From the NCBI GenBank assembly GCA_018398585.1, contig JAGTTD010000001.1:6946501-7010500 (forward strand): DNA of 64,000 nucleotides, in the 5' to 3' direction. Of this stretch, positions 35,437-45,148 are shown piece by piece (the first letter of the stretch is position 1; every line of letters begins with the position of its first letter). The notes beneath the pieces were generated by a model that saw only the letters and a program-made list of their open reading frames with translations, ran no database searches and was not told the DNA's origin. This stretch comes from Simmondsia chinensis. Lineage: Eukaryota; Streptophyta; Magnoliopsida; Caryophyllales; Simmondsiaceae. The position numbers and the translations under genes are program-made.

Positions 35437-35660
35437 TCACTAAAAAAATTCCATAAACCATTGTTTTGATATATCATGAAAATTCTTTGAAAAACAAAAA
35501 GCAAATAATTCTCCGTGGTAAAACAAAGTATCTCTTATTTCCCCCTCAAATAAATTCTTCTTTTTGGTTTTCAAAGGAATGCTCATATGTTGCCTTGAAT
35601 GCTGTACTAATCCTTTGAATTTGGTACCAATGGGTATCATCCCCCTAGAAAAACATTTTC
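35437..35660 (-). pseudogene. rpoC2: Plastid rpoC2 3'-end fragment in nuclear DNA
   Basis: Minus-strand translation includes [19 protein letters not shown], then [15 protein letters not shown] and [14 protein letters not shown], ending with a stop. I recognise this as the C-terminus of the plastid RNA polymerase beta'' subunit, with several substitutions. Only about 70 residues remain of a protein usually well over 1,000 residues long. It is a plastid-to-nucleus transfer, not a functional gene. It directly precedes the ndhD fragment, which is not its plastid neighbour. The identification rests on memory of this variable C-terminus and is less certain than the next three. Confidence 0.6.
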
Positions 35661-35724
35661 TTTTATCACTTTCAACCAATCGATACAGCCTCTGAGGGCA
35701 GCATTTGCTAAAACTCGAGCAGTT

Positions 35725-36047
35725 TCTTGATGATAGAATACGTCTTGTTTATTTCGACAAAATGAGCGGAATAGCGATTCCAATGCCAAAAATACTAATT
35801 ACATTTGAAATGGAAATTGGAATGATATTAACTCCTAATTATTATCTATGTCATATCAAATGTTTTATGGATACAAGTTCTTTAAAATTCCAAACTCTTT
35901 TTTTTTTTTTTTAATTCTGGGCCGCGAGAGTTATTTGTTTCTATCTTATCTTTCTACCAGTAATAGGTATTGGTATTTACTTGAATTTTGTTTTCTCACT
36001 ATCAAATGAGAAGGTAACTATTATATCTAATTATTTTTATAGATAAG
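35725..36047 (+). pseudogene. ndhD: Plastid ndhD 3' fragment with internal deletion, in nuclear DNA
   Basis: The frame encodes [20 protein letters not shown], then jumps to [15 protein letters not shown]. In a second frame it gives the terminal block [20 protein letters not shown] and a stop at about 36045. These are conserved parts of subunit 4 of the plastid NAD(P)H dehydrogenase, a thylakoid membrane protein. The stretch normally between PMPKI and LITF is deleted, and a frameshift lies in the T run at 35898. It is dead nuclear plastid DNA. The following ccsA end is in the normal convergent plastid arrangement. Confidence 0.85.
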
Positions 36048-36190
36048 TTTGACGTTTGTGAGAGCCATTTAAATCAAATAAAGTGGTGATTCAAATGGTT
36101 CTCACCTATTTACACGAAATTTTCTTCTTCTATTTATATGTCTTATCCTATATTTTTCTATATTTGTGTTCTTAAGGTCTTTTCTTCAAT

Positions 36191-36388
36191 TCAATTATTT
36201 GTTAATATAAATGAACCATAACTATGTAATCCTTTTTCTAATAGATTGACCCCAAAATAACATATCCAAATTAGAAGAAAGCCTATAGAAGCCACAATTG
36301 CACAATTTCGACCTTGAAAATTTTTATTTGTTCTAATATATAAATAAATTACGAATATGGTCCAAGTAATAAATGCCCAAGTTTCAAA
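36191..36388 (-). pseudogene. ccsA: Plastid ccsA 3' fragment in nuclear DNA
   Basis: Minus-strand translation gives [20 protein letters not shown], then [20 protein letters not shown], then LHSYGSF and a stop at 36191. This is the C-terminus of the plastid cytochrome c biogenesis protein CcsA, a haem-handling thylakoid membrane protein. The frame is still open, but only the last 60 or so codons are present. It converges on ndhD as in the small single-copy region of plastid genomes. It is cut at about 36388, where ndhB sequence begins without a spacer. Confidence 0.88.
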
Positions 36389-36681
36389 TCAGATATGTAA
36401 TTATTCGAATAATTGTTGGAGACTCAAATGATGGATATGCAAGCATGATAACTTATATGTTGTTCTATATCTCCATGAATCTAGGAACTTTTGCTTGCAT
36501 TGTATTATTTGGTTTACGTACGGAAACTAATAACATTCGAGATTATGCAGGATTATACATGAAAGATGCTTTTTTGGCTCTCTCTTTAGCCCTATTTCTC
36601 TTATCCCTAGGAGGTCTTCCCCCACTAGCAGGGTTTTTCAAAAAATTCTATTTTTTCTGGTATGGATGGCAGGCCCCTCCC
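36389..36681 (+). pseudogene. ndhB: Plastid ndhB exon 2 fragment in nuclear DNA
   Basis: The frame encodes [20 protein letters not shown], then [20 protein letters not shown], then [20 protein letters not shown]. This is an unmistakable part of subunit 2 of the plastid NAD(P)H dehydrogenase, with scattered substitutions. It is bounded by ccsA on the left and by a C-rich run and microsatellite on the right. ndhB lies in the plastid inverted repeat, far from ndhD-ccsA, so the junction at 36388 is an illegitimate join. It is not functional. Confidence 0.93.
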
Positions 36682-36715
36682 CCCTCCCACTTTTTAATAA
36701 ATAAATATATATATA

Positions 36716-36757
36716 TAAGTGTGTGTGTGTGTGCGCGCGCGCGCGCTCGTGCACGTG
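36716..36757. repeat. (GT)n(GC)n microsatellite
   Basis: A run of gtgtgtgtgtg followed by cgcgcgcgcgc. Confidence 0.9.
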
Positions 36758-39489
36758 GGTGTGTAACATAACTTACAATATAATCATAATAGTGCCTTAA
36801 AAAATGATAAAAATATATAATTATCTTGACCAAAAAATAATTATAATTTATTAAAAAATAATTATAATTTATTGATGAATAATATAACATACAAACACAA
36901 TACAACACAATCATGATTATAAATATATTTAATAAAATAAAATGTATCATAAATTGTTAAAAAATACAACTGTAATAATATAATACCCCTATTTAAAATT
37001 ACAAATATATTTTATAAAAGAAAATATATTATAAAAAATAGAATTATAACAATATAAAAACTTAGTCCAAACTTTCTATGGTTGGTGCGGGACTTGCTGT
37101 ACTGGTGCTAAAGTCGTCTTCTTCATTGCTTGATGAACCCAAGTTTAGTCGGTGTTGGTCTCCATACGCTGCAGCTATCCAGTCCTTCAAGCACACCGAC
37201 ATTTCTAAGATGGAAGGTGCTAGCTTCGCTCTTTTTGATCCAAGTAATCTACCACATGTACTAAAAGTACACTCCGATGTGACTGAAGACACCAGACATG
37301 TTAGTATATCGCGTGCCATAGTGGAAAGCACGGGATATTGAATTTTGTTAGAATACCACCATTGCAAAATATCAAAATAAGGATTCGCTTCTGTAGGGTT
37401 GAAGTCGAGCATAAGCAAACACATGTACAAATTTAGCTCATTATATATCATGGGACTTTGTTTGGGTTTTAATTTGTTCAACATATCCCACGCCTATTAT
37501 TTCCCTTTAGAAGATGATGAAAAAGATGATGTGGAAGAATCTGGATTATCAGATGATAATCTTCGAGCATACATGGAATATAAATTACGTAAATTTTCAT
37601 CAATTTCAGCAATAAAAAAATGCTACATCATAAGTTGGATTCATTTTTTGGAAAACATTTGTACAAATAATTGCAAATCCATAAGTTTACAACGTGAATA
37701 AAAAACGGTGACAATACAATATGCTAGTGGTAATTCAAAATAATATTTTAAAAATTGTTGCCTTATGGCAGAAATAAAGCCTTGCAACACAAGGTTGGAG
37801 GAGTTCTCTACCACCCAATCAGCAATATCTACAAGTCTAGATATTGCTTGTGTAATGGTTGGATAATAACATTATAAAAAAAAAAAGTCAAGTATCGTTA
37901 AAAATAATAAAAAATTTACGTACTTATTAATTATATTCCAATCTACAAATTCGAAATTAAGAGAACTTAATTTTGAAAGATTTTGTTCTACAAATTCAAT
38001 TAAGACATCTTTGTATGGCATTATTCTTTCTAATATATCAACCGTGGATGACCACCTATTTTGTGTATATAATTTAAATTTTTGAAAAAGAATGCCATTT
38101 GGGTAAGAAGGAAGTTTAAATTTTCTTTGTCTAGTTGCAGATGTCTTAATTGCTTTAGTTACTTCTCTTAAAGACGCAAGAGAAGCAAACCATCTATTAC
38201 TATTAAATGCAGTATATGACAGATGCAATGTAAAGGAAAACATTTCTCATCTAATATAGGCCTCATATGCCTAATTAAATGTTTAATAGATGCATTGTTG
38301 TTAGTAGCATTATCAAAAGTAATGTTGAAAATTTTGCGGTCTATCCCCCACTCACGGCATGCCTCCATAATGGCACCCATGATTACATGAGCACTGTGGG
38401 GATATTCAAGCAGGCAAAAATGAATTATTCGTTTTTGCATAATATAGGAAGAATTAATCCAATGTGCCATTATGCACAATAGAGGCCCACCAGGTTTCGA
38501 CTTCCAGATGTCCAACATCAATGAGAACATTCTCGTATTTGCCTTTAAAAGATCTTTAAGGTCATTTTTCATATTTTATAAATTCTTTAAATACATCCCC
38601 CTTCAAAGTATTCCAAGGAACCCTAACAGCGGCAGGGTTTAATGCGCTTTCACCATATCGAACGAATCTAGGGCCTTTACCGGTGATAAACAGCTTTTCA
38701 GTCCCAATGACGTATCTCATTAATTCATGTCTGTGACTTTCTTGTGTAAACCTAAAAGTAGCAAGCGCCCCAGTCGCTTGCTGTATGAGAGTTTGTTGGG
38801 TTTTATCTGCATTTAATTCGGGATAGTTTTTTAGGAGGTGTCTTTTTAGAGTGCCGGTTCCACTGCCACGTAGATGATTGGAAACTCTTGGCTGATCATA
38901 TATTGTACAATATGCTTTACTATGTTTTTGATCTAGTGCAAAGTGGTTCCACCGAACAATCACCACCTGAACCCGGTTCCACCCTCATCACCCCATACCC
39001 TAAACAACTAAATCGCCCAGCACCCACACCGGCAACCACCACCACCTCACCAAACCCCACACCCGAACCCCCCAGCCAACCCCACCCCGAAACCCTTCCC
39101 CACCACTCATCACCATCCCCCTTACCCCATACCACCACCAATCCCCACCACCGCCATGTCCCCTAACAACTCTCACATCAGGGCAACATCGACCATCCCC
39201 TCCTCGAGACCAAGACGTAGACAGCCGGCCGGCTCAGGTAGGTGAAAATCGGTCAGCCCAGGTTCGAACCCTCGTTCTCTCTCTCCTTTTTCTGGGTGAT
39301 TCTGAGTGTACTCTTTGCCCCTTTTATTTCTATTTTTACCCTCTCATTGTTATGATATTACTTGTGTTGTTGCTACTATATCCTTATATTTGGTGATTCA
39401 GTGAGTGTATGAACGACACTAGCCATGGAACTCTAAACGTGAGGCCATCTTCAAAGGGGGTGGGGAGGGGGAGAGAGTAGCTAAAGAGG

Positions 39490-42373
39490 GAGGGAAACCT
39501 AAGAATAGGGACACTAAATATCGGGACATTGGCACAGAAGAACCTTGAGGTGGCCCAAATGATGATGAAAAGAAGGATCGACATCCTTTGTCTGCAAGAG
39601 ACTAAATGGGTGGGCACGAAGGAAAGGGATGTGCTAGGATACAAATTTTGGTATTCGGGCAAGCCAAAAGGAGGAATGGGGTTGGCATTATCGTCGATAA
39701 CAGTCTTAAGGATAAAGTAGTCCAAGTGTCCAAGACTAGTGATAGGATCATAGGCATCAAGACGATCCTAGATGGGAAGGTATTGAACGTCATCAGTGCC
39801 TATGCACCTTAGACTGGACTACCAGAGGAGGAGAAGGGTACATTTTGGGAGAACTTAGACAAAATGATGCAAGTTATACCACAATCCGAACAAGTGGTGA
39901 TTGGCGGGGATTTCAATGGGCATGTTGGTGCGATAGAGGATGGATATGCGTCATACCATGGAGGATTTGGATTTGGAAATAGGAATGCAGAGGGGAAATC
40001 CCTCCTAGACTTTGCGGCCACTTATGAGCTAACAATTGCCAACACCTTCTTCAAAAAGCGTGACGAGAATATCATCACGTATAAAAGTGGGGAGACAAGG
40101 ACTCGGATTGATTACATACTACTAAGGAAAAGTGTACAAAGAGAATGCAGGGACTGCAAGGTAATCCCGGGGGGGGGGGGGGGGGGGGGGGGGGGTTGTG
40201 GAACCTCTCTAAACAACATAGGGTGGTGTGCGCGGATGTAAAGGTCAAGACGAGTGCTAGAAGAAGCAGGAAATCCGTGCAGAGACATACCCGCTGGAGG
40301 GATTTGAAGGGAGAAAAGTGTAGAGCCTATAAGGAAAGAGCAGAATTAGAGTTCGATTGGGATGGGGAGGGAGATAAAAACCGAATGTGGAATGAAATGG
40401 CCCAAAAGATTAGGGGACTGGCGTGCGAAGTTCTAGGTGAGTCAAAAGGTGGGGCAACTATCAACAGAGAGTCCTGGTGGTGGGGTGAGGAGGTCCAACA
40501 GAGGATTAAGGAGAAACGATACTTGTTTAAGGAGTGGGAGCGTAGTGGAGAAGAGGAAAAGAGACGTCAATATCAGCAAGCCAGGAAAGAAGCTAAGAAG
40601 GCAATCAGAGAGGCACAATCAAGAGCATATGAGGAGTTTTACAAGAGGTTGAATACCAAGGAGGGAGCCAGGGATATATACATGATCGCCAGAGCAACAG
40701 AAAGGAAGACGAGAGACTTGGAGCAAGTGAAATGCATAAAAGGAGAAGATGGACAGGAGTTAGTGGAAGGGCACCTAATTAGAGCTAGGTGGAAAGCCTA
40801 CTTCCACGATTTGTTCAACAACCAGGGAAACACAGAGATAGTTATAGGTGATCTCCAGACACCGGGGGAGGATCAGATCGACTACTATTGTGAGCGAATT
40901 ACCCCAGAGGAGATCAAGGAGGCTTTAAAACATATGGGTAGGGGAAGGGCGGTTGGCCCAGATGGAATACCTATTGAGGTATGGAAATACGTTGGATAGA
41001 GGGGCATCAGCTGGTTGACAAGATTCTTTAACCAAATCCTTATGGGGAAGAAGATGCCTGATGAATGGCAGAAGAGCACACTGGTCCCAATCTACAAGAA
41101 CAAAGGCGACATCCAAAGTTGCTCCAACTGTCGGGATATCAAACTAATGTGCCATACTCTCAAGCTGTGGGAGAGAGTCATAGAAAGGAGGCTACGACAA
41201 TAGACGGAGGTGACCGAAAACCAGTTCGGATTCATGCCTGGGAGATCAACAATAGAAGCCATCCACCTTTTAAGGCGGACGATAGAGCAGTATAGGGAGA
41301 CATAAAAGGATCTCCACATGGTCTTCATTAACTTGGAGAAGGCATATGACAGAGTGCCAAGAGAGGTACTATGGAGGGTGCTGAGTAAGAGAGGCATCCC
41401 CATGCCTTATATCCGGGTCATTAGGGACATGTATGGGGAGGCACATACTAATGTGCGCACAGGGGAAGAGGAGACAGACACTTTTCCTATTACAGTTGGG
41501 GTGCACCAGGGTTCTGCCTTGAGTCCCATCCTGTTCATTCTAGTGATGGATGAGCTCACTAGACACATCCAAGGTGAGGTACCTTGGTGTATGCTTTTTG
41601 CAGATGACATAGTTTTGGTGGGGGAATCCCGTGCGGACATAAATGAGAAGCTAGAATCATGGAGAGGTGTGTTGGAACCGAAGGGTTTGCAGATTAGTAG
41701 ATCTAAGACCGAGTACTTGGAATTCAAATTCGGTCATTCCACCATGACTAGTACAGAGGAGGTCAAGATAGAATCGGAGACTGTACAGAGTAAGGAGAGT
41801 TTCAGATACCTGGGATCCATGATACACCAGAATGGTGAGGTGGATGAGGATGTCCACAACAGGATTAAAGTAGGCTGGCAGAAGTGGAGGATGGCCTCCG
41901 GGGTGCTCTGTGATAGAAAGTTCCCGCTAAAGCTGAAAGGAAAATACTATAGGACGGTAGTAAGACCGGTTATGTTGTATGGGGTAGAGTGTCGCCCAAT
42001 GAGACAAAATCAGACACAGAGGATGAAGGTAGCAGAGATGAGGATGCTGCGATGGATGTGTGGTCACACAAGGAACGATAGGATCAGAAACGATGTAATA
42101 AGAGGTAAATTGGGTGTAGCCTCGATCGAGGATAAATTGAGGGAGCACTGCTTGAGATGGGTTGGACATGTTAGCAGGAGACTGACCACAGTGCCAGTCA
42201 GGAGGTGTGAACGGTTACACACTACACTAGGTAGAAGAGGGAGGGGTAGGCCAAATAAGAGTTGGTTGGAGACGATCCGACACGACCTAACCCACCTAAA
42301 CCTAAGCGAGGAGATGGCCTTAGATAGGGCACGATGGAGGGCTAGCATAAGGATAGCGAATGTGGCAGTGTAG
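39490..42373 (+). pseudogene. RTE LINE endonuclease/reverse transcriptase, decayed
   Basis: The N-terminal APE-type endonuclease shows RIGTLNIGTLA, ILCLQETKWVG, VIGGDFNGHVG and RTRIDYILL. The reverse transcriptase shows [72 protein letters not shown] and an intact active site, [12 protein letters not shown]. The C-terminus has [19 protein letters not shown] and CLRWVGHV. The last 351 codons (41318-42373) are open. Upstream there are stops at 40997, 41201 and 41303, a frame change near 39660, a stop near 39810, and a frameshift in a 27-base G run at 40168-40194. This copy could not make a full protein. Confidence 0.92.
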
Positions 42374-42540
42374 TTTAGTGCGGCGAGTGACAGGTAGTTT
42401 AAGATTTCTAGGTAGTCATAACCCCAGGTAGTGTACGTATCTGATGTTTAGTTGCTTTCCGATTACTCGGCTTTTTCGGTCATATGTTTTATTTGCCTAT
42501 TAAAGTGACTAACCATTTTCAGGATGCCAGGATACCATGC

Positions 42541-42699
42541 TCGCAGGACGACAATATCCTTCAGGCCGGCGGTCCTCGGAAACAGCCTCTCTTCCATTCG
42601 GAAGGGGTAAGGCTGCGTACATCCACCCTCCTCGGACCCTGCTTCTGCGGGAGCCCATGAGGCACTGGGATTGTTGTTGTTTGTTTGTTTGTTTGTTTA
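42541..42699 (+). repeat. RTE LINE 3' tail shared with the 5S-headed SINEs
   Basis: The module gtcctcggaaacagcctctc, then aggggtaaggctgcgtacat, then ctgcgggagcccatgaggca, then ctgggattgttgttg corresponds to the SINE tails at 6732, 7050, 12006 and 30287. Confidence 0.88.
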
Positions 42700-42964
42700 T
42701 TGGTGTAGGTTTCAGTTTCATCAGTGGTGGGTGTGGGTTCGGTTTGAGAACATCCCACACCACCCGATTCAAGATAATCGTGCCCGTAGTGCTACTCTTA
42801 TTCCCAATTTAAGGTGTCTGTGCAGGGAGGTGATGGACCGGTTCTAAAAAAGTCTGTTCTTGGGTATCAAGCTCAATTACTCTACCTGTTCTAGGGACTT
42901 TAGGTGGTCAAGAAGAGCTAAAACTAGATCGACCAACTCCAGATGATGATGAATTATGTGCCAT

Positions 42965-43885
42965 GATATTATTAATTTATAATTATAAATGCAAGTAAGA
43001 ATGCAAATTATATAAAAAAATTAACAAATAAATAAAATTTTGATACTAATTTTACCTAAGTGAAAACTGAAATTTGAACTTCTACATGCTTCTACGAGCA
43101 TAGCACAGTTGAAATTTCAAACTTAAGAGATTTAAAGCAAATAATTATATGTAAGTAAGTAGAGAAGAGAGAATTGGAGAGATTACTGTGTGATGAAATG
43201 AGAAATTGAGGTTAGTATCTATAAGGAAAAAAAAAATTTAATTGAGCCGTTGGGGCCTTTGTGATCGTTGGGGGGGTTCTGTCCCCTGACTAAACCGAGC
43301 CCGACATATGATCTAATTATCTAATTAAAGTAGAATTTAAGTGGCATATGATCAGTTACAAAATTAAAGAGAATATCCTAATTATATTGATAACAATAAC
43401 AATGCGAAAAAAAACTTATAAGCATTACAAAATCAATTCCAACCAAGTCAAAATTGATCTCACTACACATCCAAACCAACAATAGAGGCGCCAAACTTTG
43501 ATTTCCGTCCAATGTTCTATCATAACTTGACACAAACCGCTAAGATTTGAACCCACAACATTTAGCAACCCCAAAACTCACGCAAAAAGAAGAAAACAAT
43601 GTCAAAACTACGCGTTCTTTGTTAAACAATAACTCATTGATTGTTACCAACATTTTGTAAAGGTAACAAACCTAACCATTACTACTTTTGATCCAAAATC
43701 TAGAACATTATATGCATGTTTTATAATCAAAAGGTAAGAAACATAACCATTACTATTTTTTTTTTTTTTTTCATTACCAATATTAGCGACCACATTCAAT
43801 TCATTCATAATCGGAGGAGTTAAATTAGCTTTAAAAAAAAAAAACAATTAAGTTGCATAGAAATAAACAAAACTCTTAAAAAGTA
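42965..43885. other. hAT 5' flank and unassigned AT-rich DNA
   Basis: Up to about 43300 this is probably the leader of the hAT element (gagccgttggggcc, gatcgttgggggggttctg). No terminus matching 35166 was found, so the right end may be deleted. The rest shows nothing recognisable. Confidence 0.4.
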
Positions 43886-44543
43886 GGGTAAATTATAGAA
43901 AAACCCCTGACTTTTACTTTAATTAACAGAAGACCCCCTTACAAAGAAAATCACTGACTAAACCCCTTTACTTTTGAAAATTTTTCACTTTGCTTACAAT
44001 TAACTTTTATTTAACCATTTTGAAACTCAAAACAAAATGGCTAGGTATTAAATTTTATTTTTAGGTAGGGGTTTTACTATTTTGAAGAAAAATAAGGATT
44101 TTTTTTTTATATTTTTAAAAATGAAGTTTTTTATATTTATAAAAATTATTATTTTAATTAATTATAGTAATTACATTATAATATCAACAAAAAAATGTTA
44201 TATTTTATCGCATAATATTTTTTATAAAAATTTTGAAATACTTTTTATCTTCTAAACTTATAATAATATTATTATAATTAATTAAAATAATTATATCTTT
44301 ATAAATATAGAAAATCCCTTTAATTCGTTTGCTAAAAACATAAAATTTTTAATTTTTATCTAATAATATAAAACCTTTCTAAACATAAAATTAAACATTA
44401 AGAGCAAAATGGTCAAAAATAACTTGTATAGGGGTTAAGTGATAAAATTTTAAAAGTGAGGGGCGGTTTTGTGAGTGTTTTTATTTCTGAGGGAAGTTTC
44501 TATTTTTGAAGCAAAAACCATGGAAGTTTTTTATAATTTACCC
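43886..44543. mobile_element. MULE-type MITE, 658 bp, 9-bp target duplication
   Basis: The left end is GGGTAAATTATAGAAAAACC and the right end, read inversely, is GGGTAAATTATAAAAAACTT. The flanks taaaaagta (43877-43885) and taaaaaata (44544-44552) match at 8 of 9 positions. A 9-bp duplication with terminal inverted repeats fits a Mutator-like MITE. It contains no gene; the interior is AT-rich. Confidence 0.8.
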
Positions 44544-44813
44544 TAAAAAATAATTCAAGAAAGGATATCGCATTGCATTACCGGCCATTCTCACAGGCCT
44601 AATTACATATTTTATTTTATTTTTACCTAATGTTAATTGTAATCAACATCTCATGTACCAAATTCAAAAATTACAATCTTGGAAAAGTATTCGACGAAAA
44701 TACTTTTCAAAATACATATTTCATAAATTTTTTAATATATCAAAGAATATATTACAAATTGAAAAACTTTAAAAAAGCTATTTTATTTATTTGAAAAAAA
44801 ATTAACTAATAAA

Positions 44814-44976
44814 TATTAGACTATATTCTAGAACATTCCTAGGGTTTCGCAGTTTACTCTTTTGGCCTTTGACTTATGTAACCCTAGGGGTATTTTCAGT
44901 CTTTTGGTCTTGATGTTTGCCTATATATTGTGGCCTCCCATGTACTCTTTTATTCATTCAAATATAATTATTCACA
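44814..44976 (+). repeat. 5' LTR of the copia element
   Basis: It runs from tattagac to ttattcaca, the first bases being a mutated TG. It contains a tatatattg TATA-like word near its end, and the primer-binding site follows immediately. Confidence 0.93.
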
Positions 44977-44988
44977 TGGTATCAGAGC
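44977..44988 (+). other. Primer-binding site (initiator tRNA-Met)
   Basis: The sequence tggtatcagagc is an exact match to the usual plant copia primer site, complementary to the 3' end of initiator tRNA-Met. Confidence 0.95.
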
Positions 44989-45148
44989 AATTACTCTGAT
45001 TCTCTTTTCCTTCCGCTGTTCTTTTCTTTTCTTTCTGTTGTTTGTCGGTTTTTTTTTTCTTCTTTTATGCAATTGAAGTGTTGAATTCTCTAGTAAGTTA
45101 CTCCTTTTACTGTTTTTCTTTCGTGCTTTTTCATAATTTATTTGAGTA

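Larger units (their letters stand above)
38970..42699 (+). mobile_element. RTE-type LINE, near full length, inserted in the hAT transposase
   Basis: The element has a C-rich 5' region (39000-39170), an endonuclease/reverse transcriptase frame (39490-42373), a 3' region and a terminal (TTG)n(TTTG)n tail. It separates the N-terminus of the hAT transposase from its BED domain. The 5' boundary is estimated from where hAT coding stops. I did not find a target duplication. A GGTTCGAACCC box at about 39272 matches a polymerase III B-box consensus. It is longer and better preserved than the copy at 27719-30085. Confidence 0.85.
37062..42964 (-). pseudogene. hAT transposase (BED-finger type), split by an RTE LINE
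   Basis: Reading right to left, the start codon is at 42962-42964 and encodes a serine-rich N-terminus (MAHNSSSSGVGRSSFSSS). The gene is then interrupted by the LINE at about 38970-42699. It resumes at 38966 with a BED-finger region (WNHFALD, HLRGSGTGTLKRHL). The RNase H-like core follows (MFSLMLDIWKS, FNITFDNATNNNASIKHL, FPLHCICHILHLIV), then DUF4413-like sequence (YFELPLAY). The C-terminal hAT dimerisation domain is at 37062-37484 (WWYSNKIQYPVLSTMARDIL, SECTFSTCGRLL). Stops and frameshifts occur near 42910, 38565 and 38240. The protein normally cuts and pastes its element using the terminal repeats; this copy is inactive. Confidence 0.85.

Noticed and set aside
35437..36681. Functional plastid genes or plastid contamination of the assembly
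   Set aside because: The fragments are truncated, frameshifted and joined across distant plastid loci, and nuclear transposon sequence lies on both sides.
39260..39290. A tRNA gene
   Set aside because: Only a T-loop-like box is present; no cloverleaf can be formed with the flanking bases.
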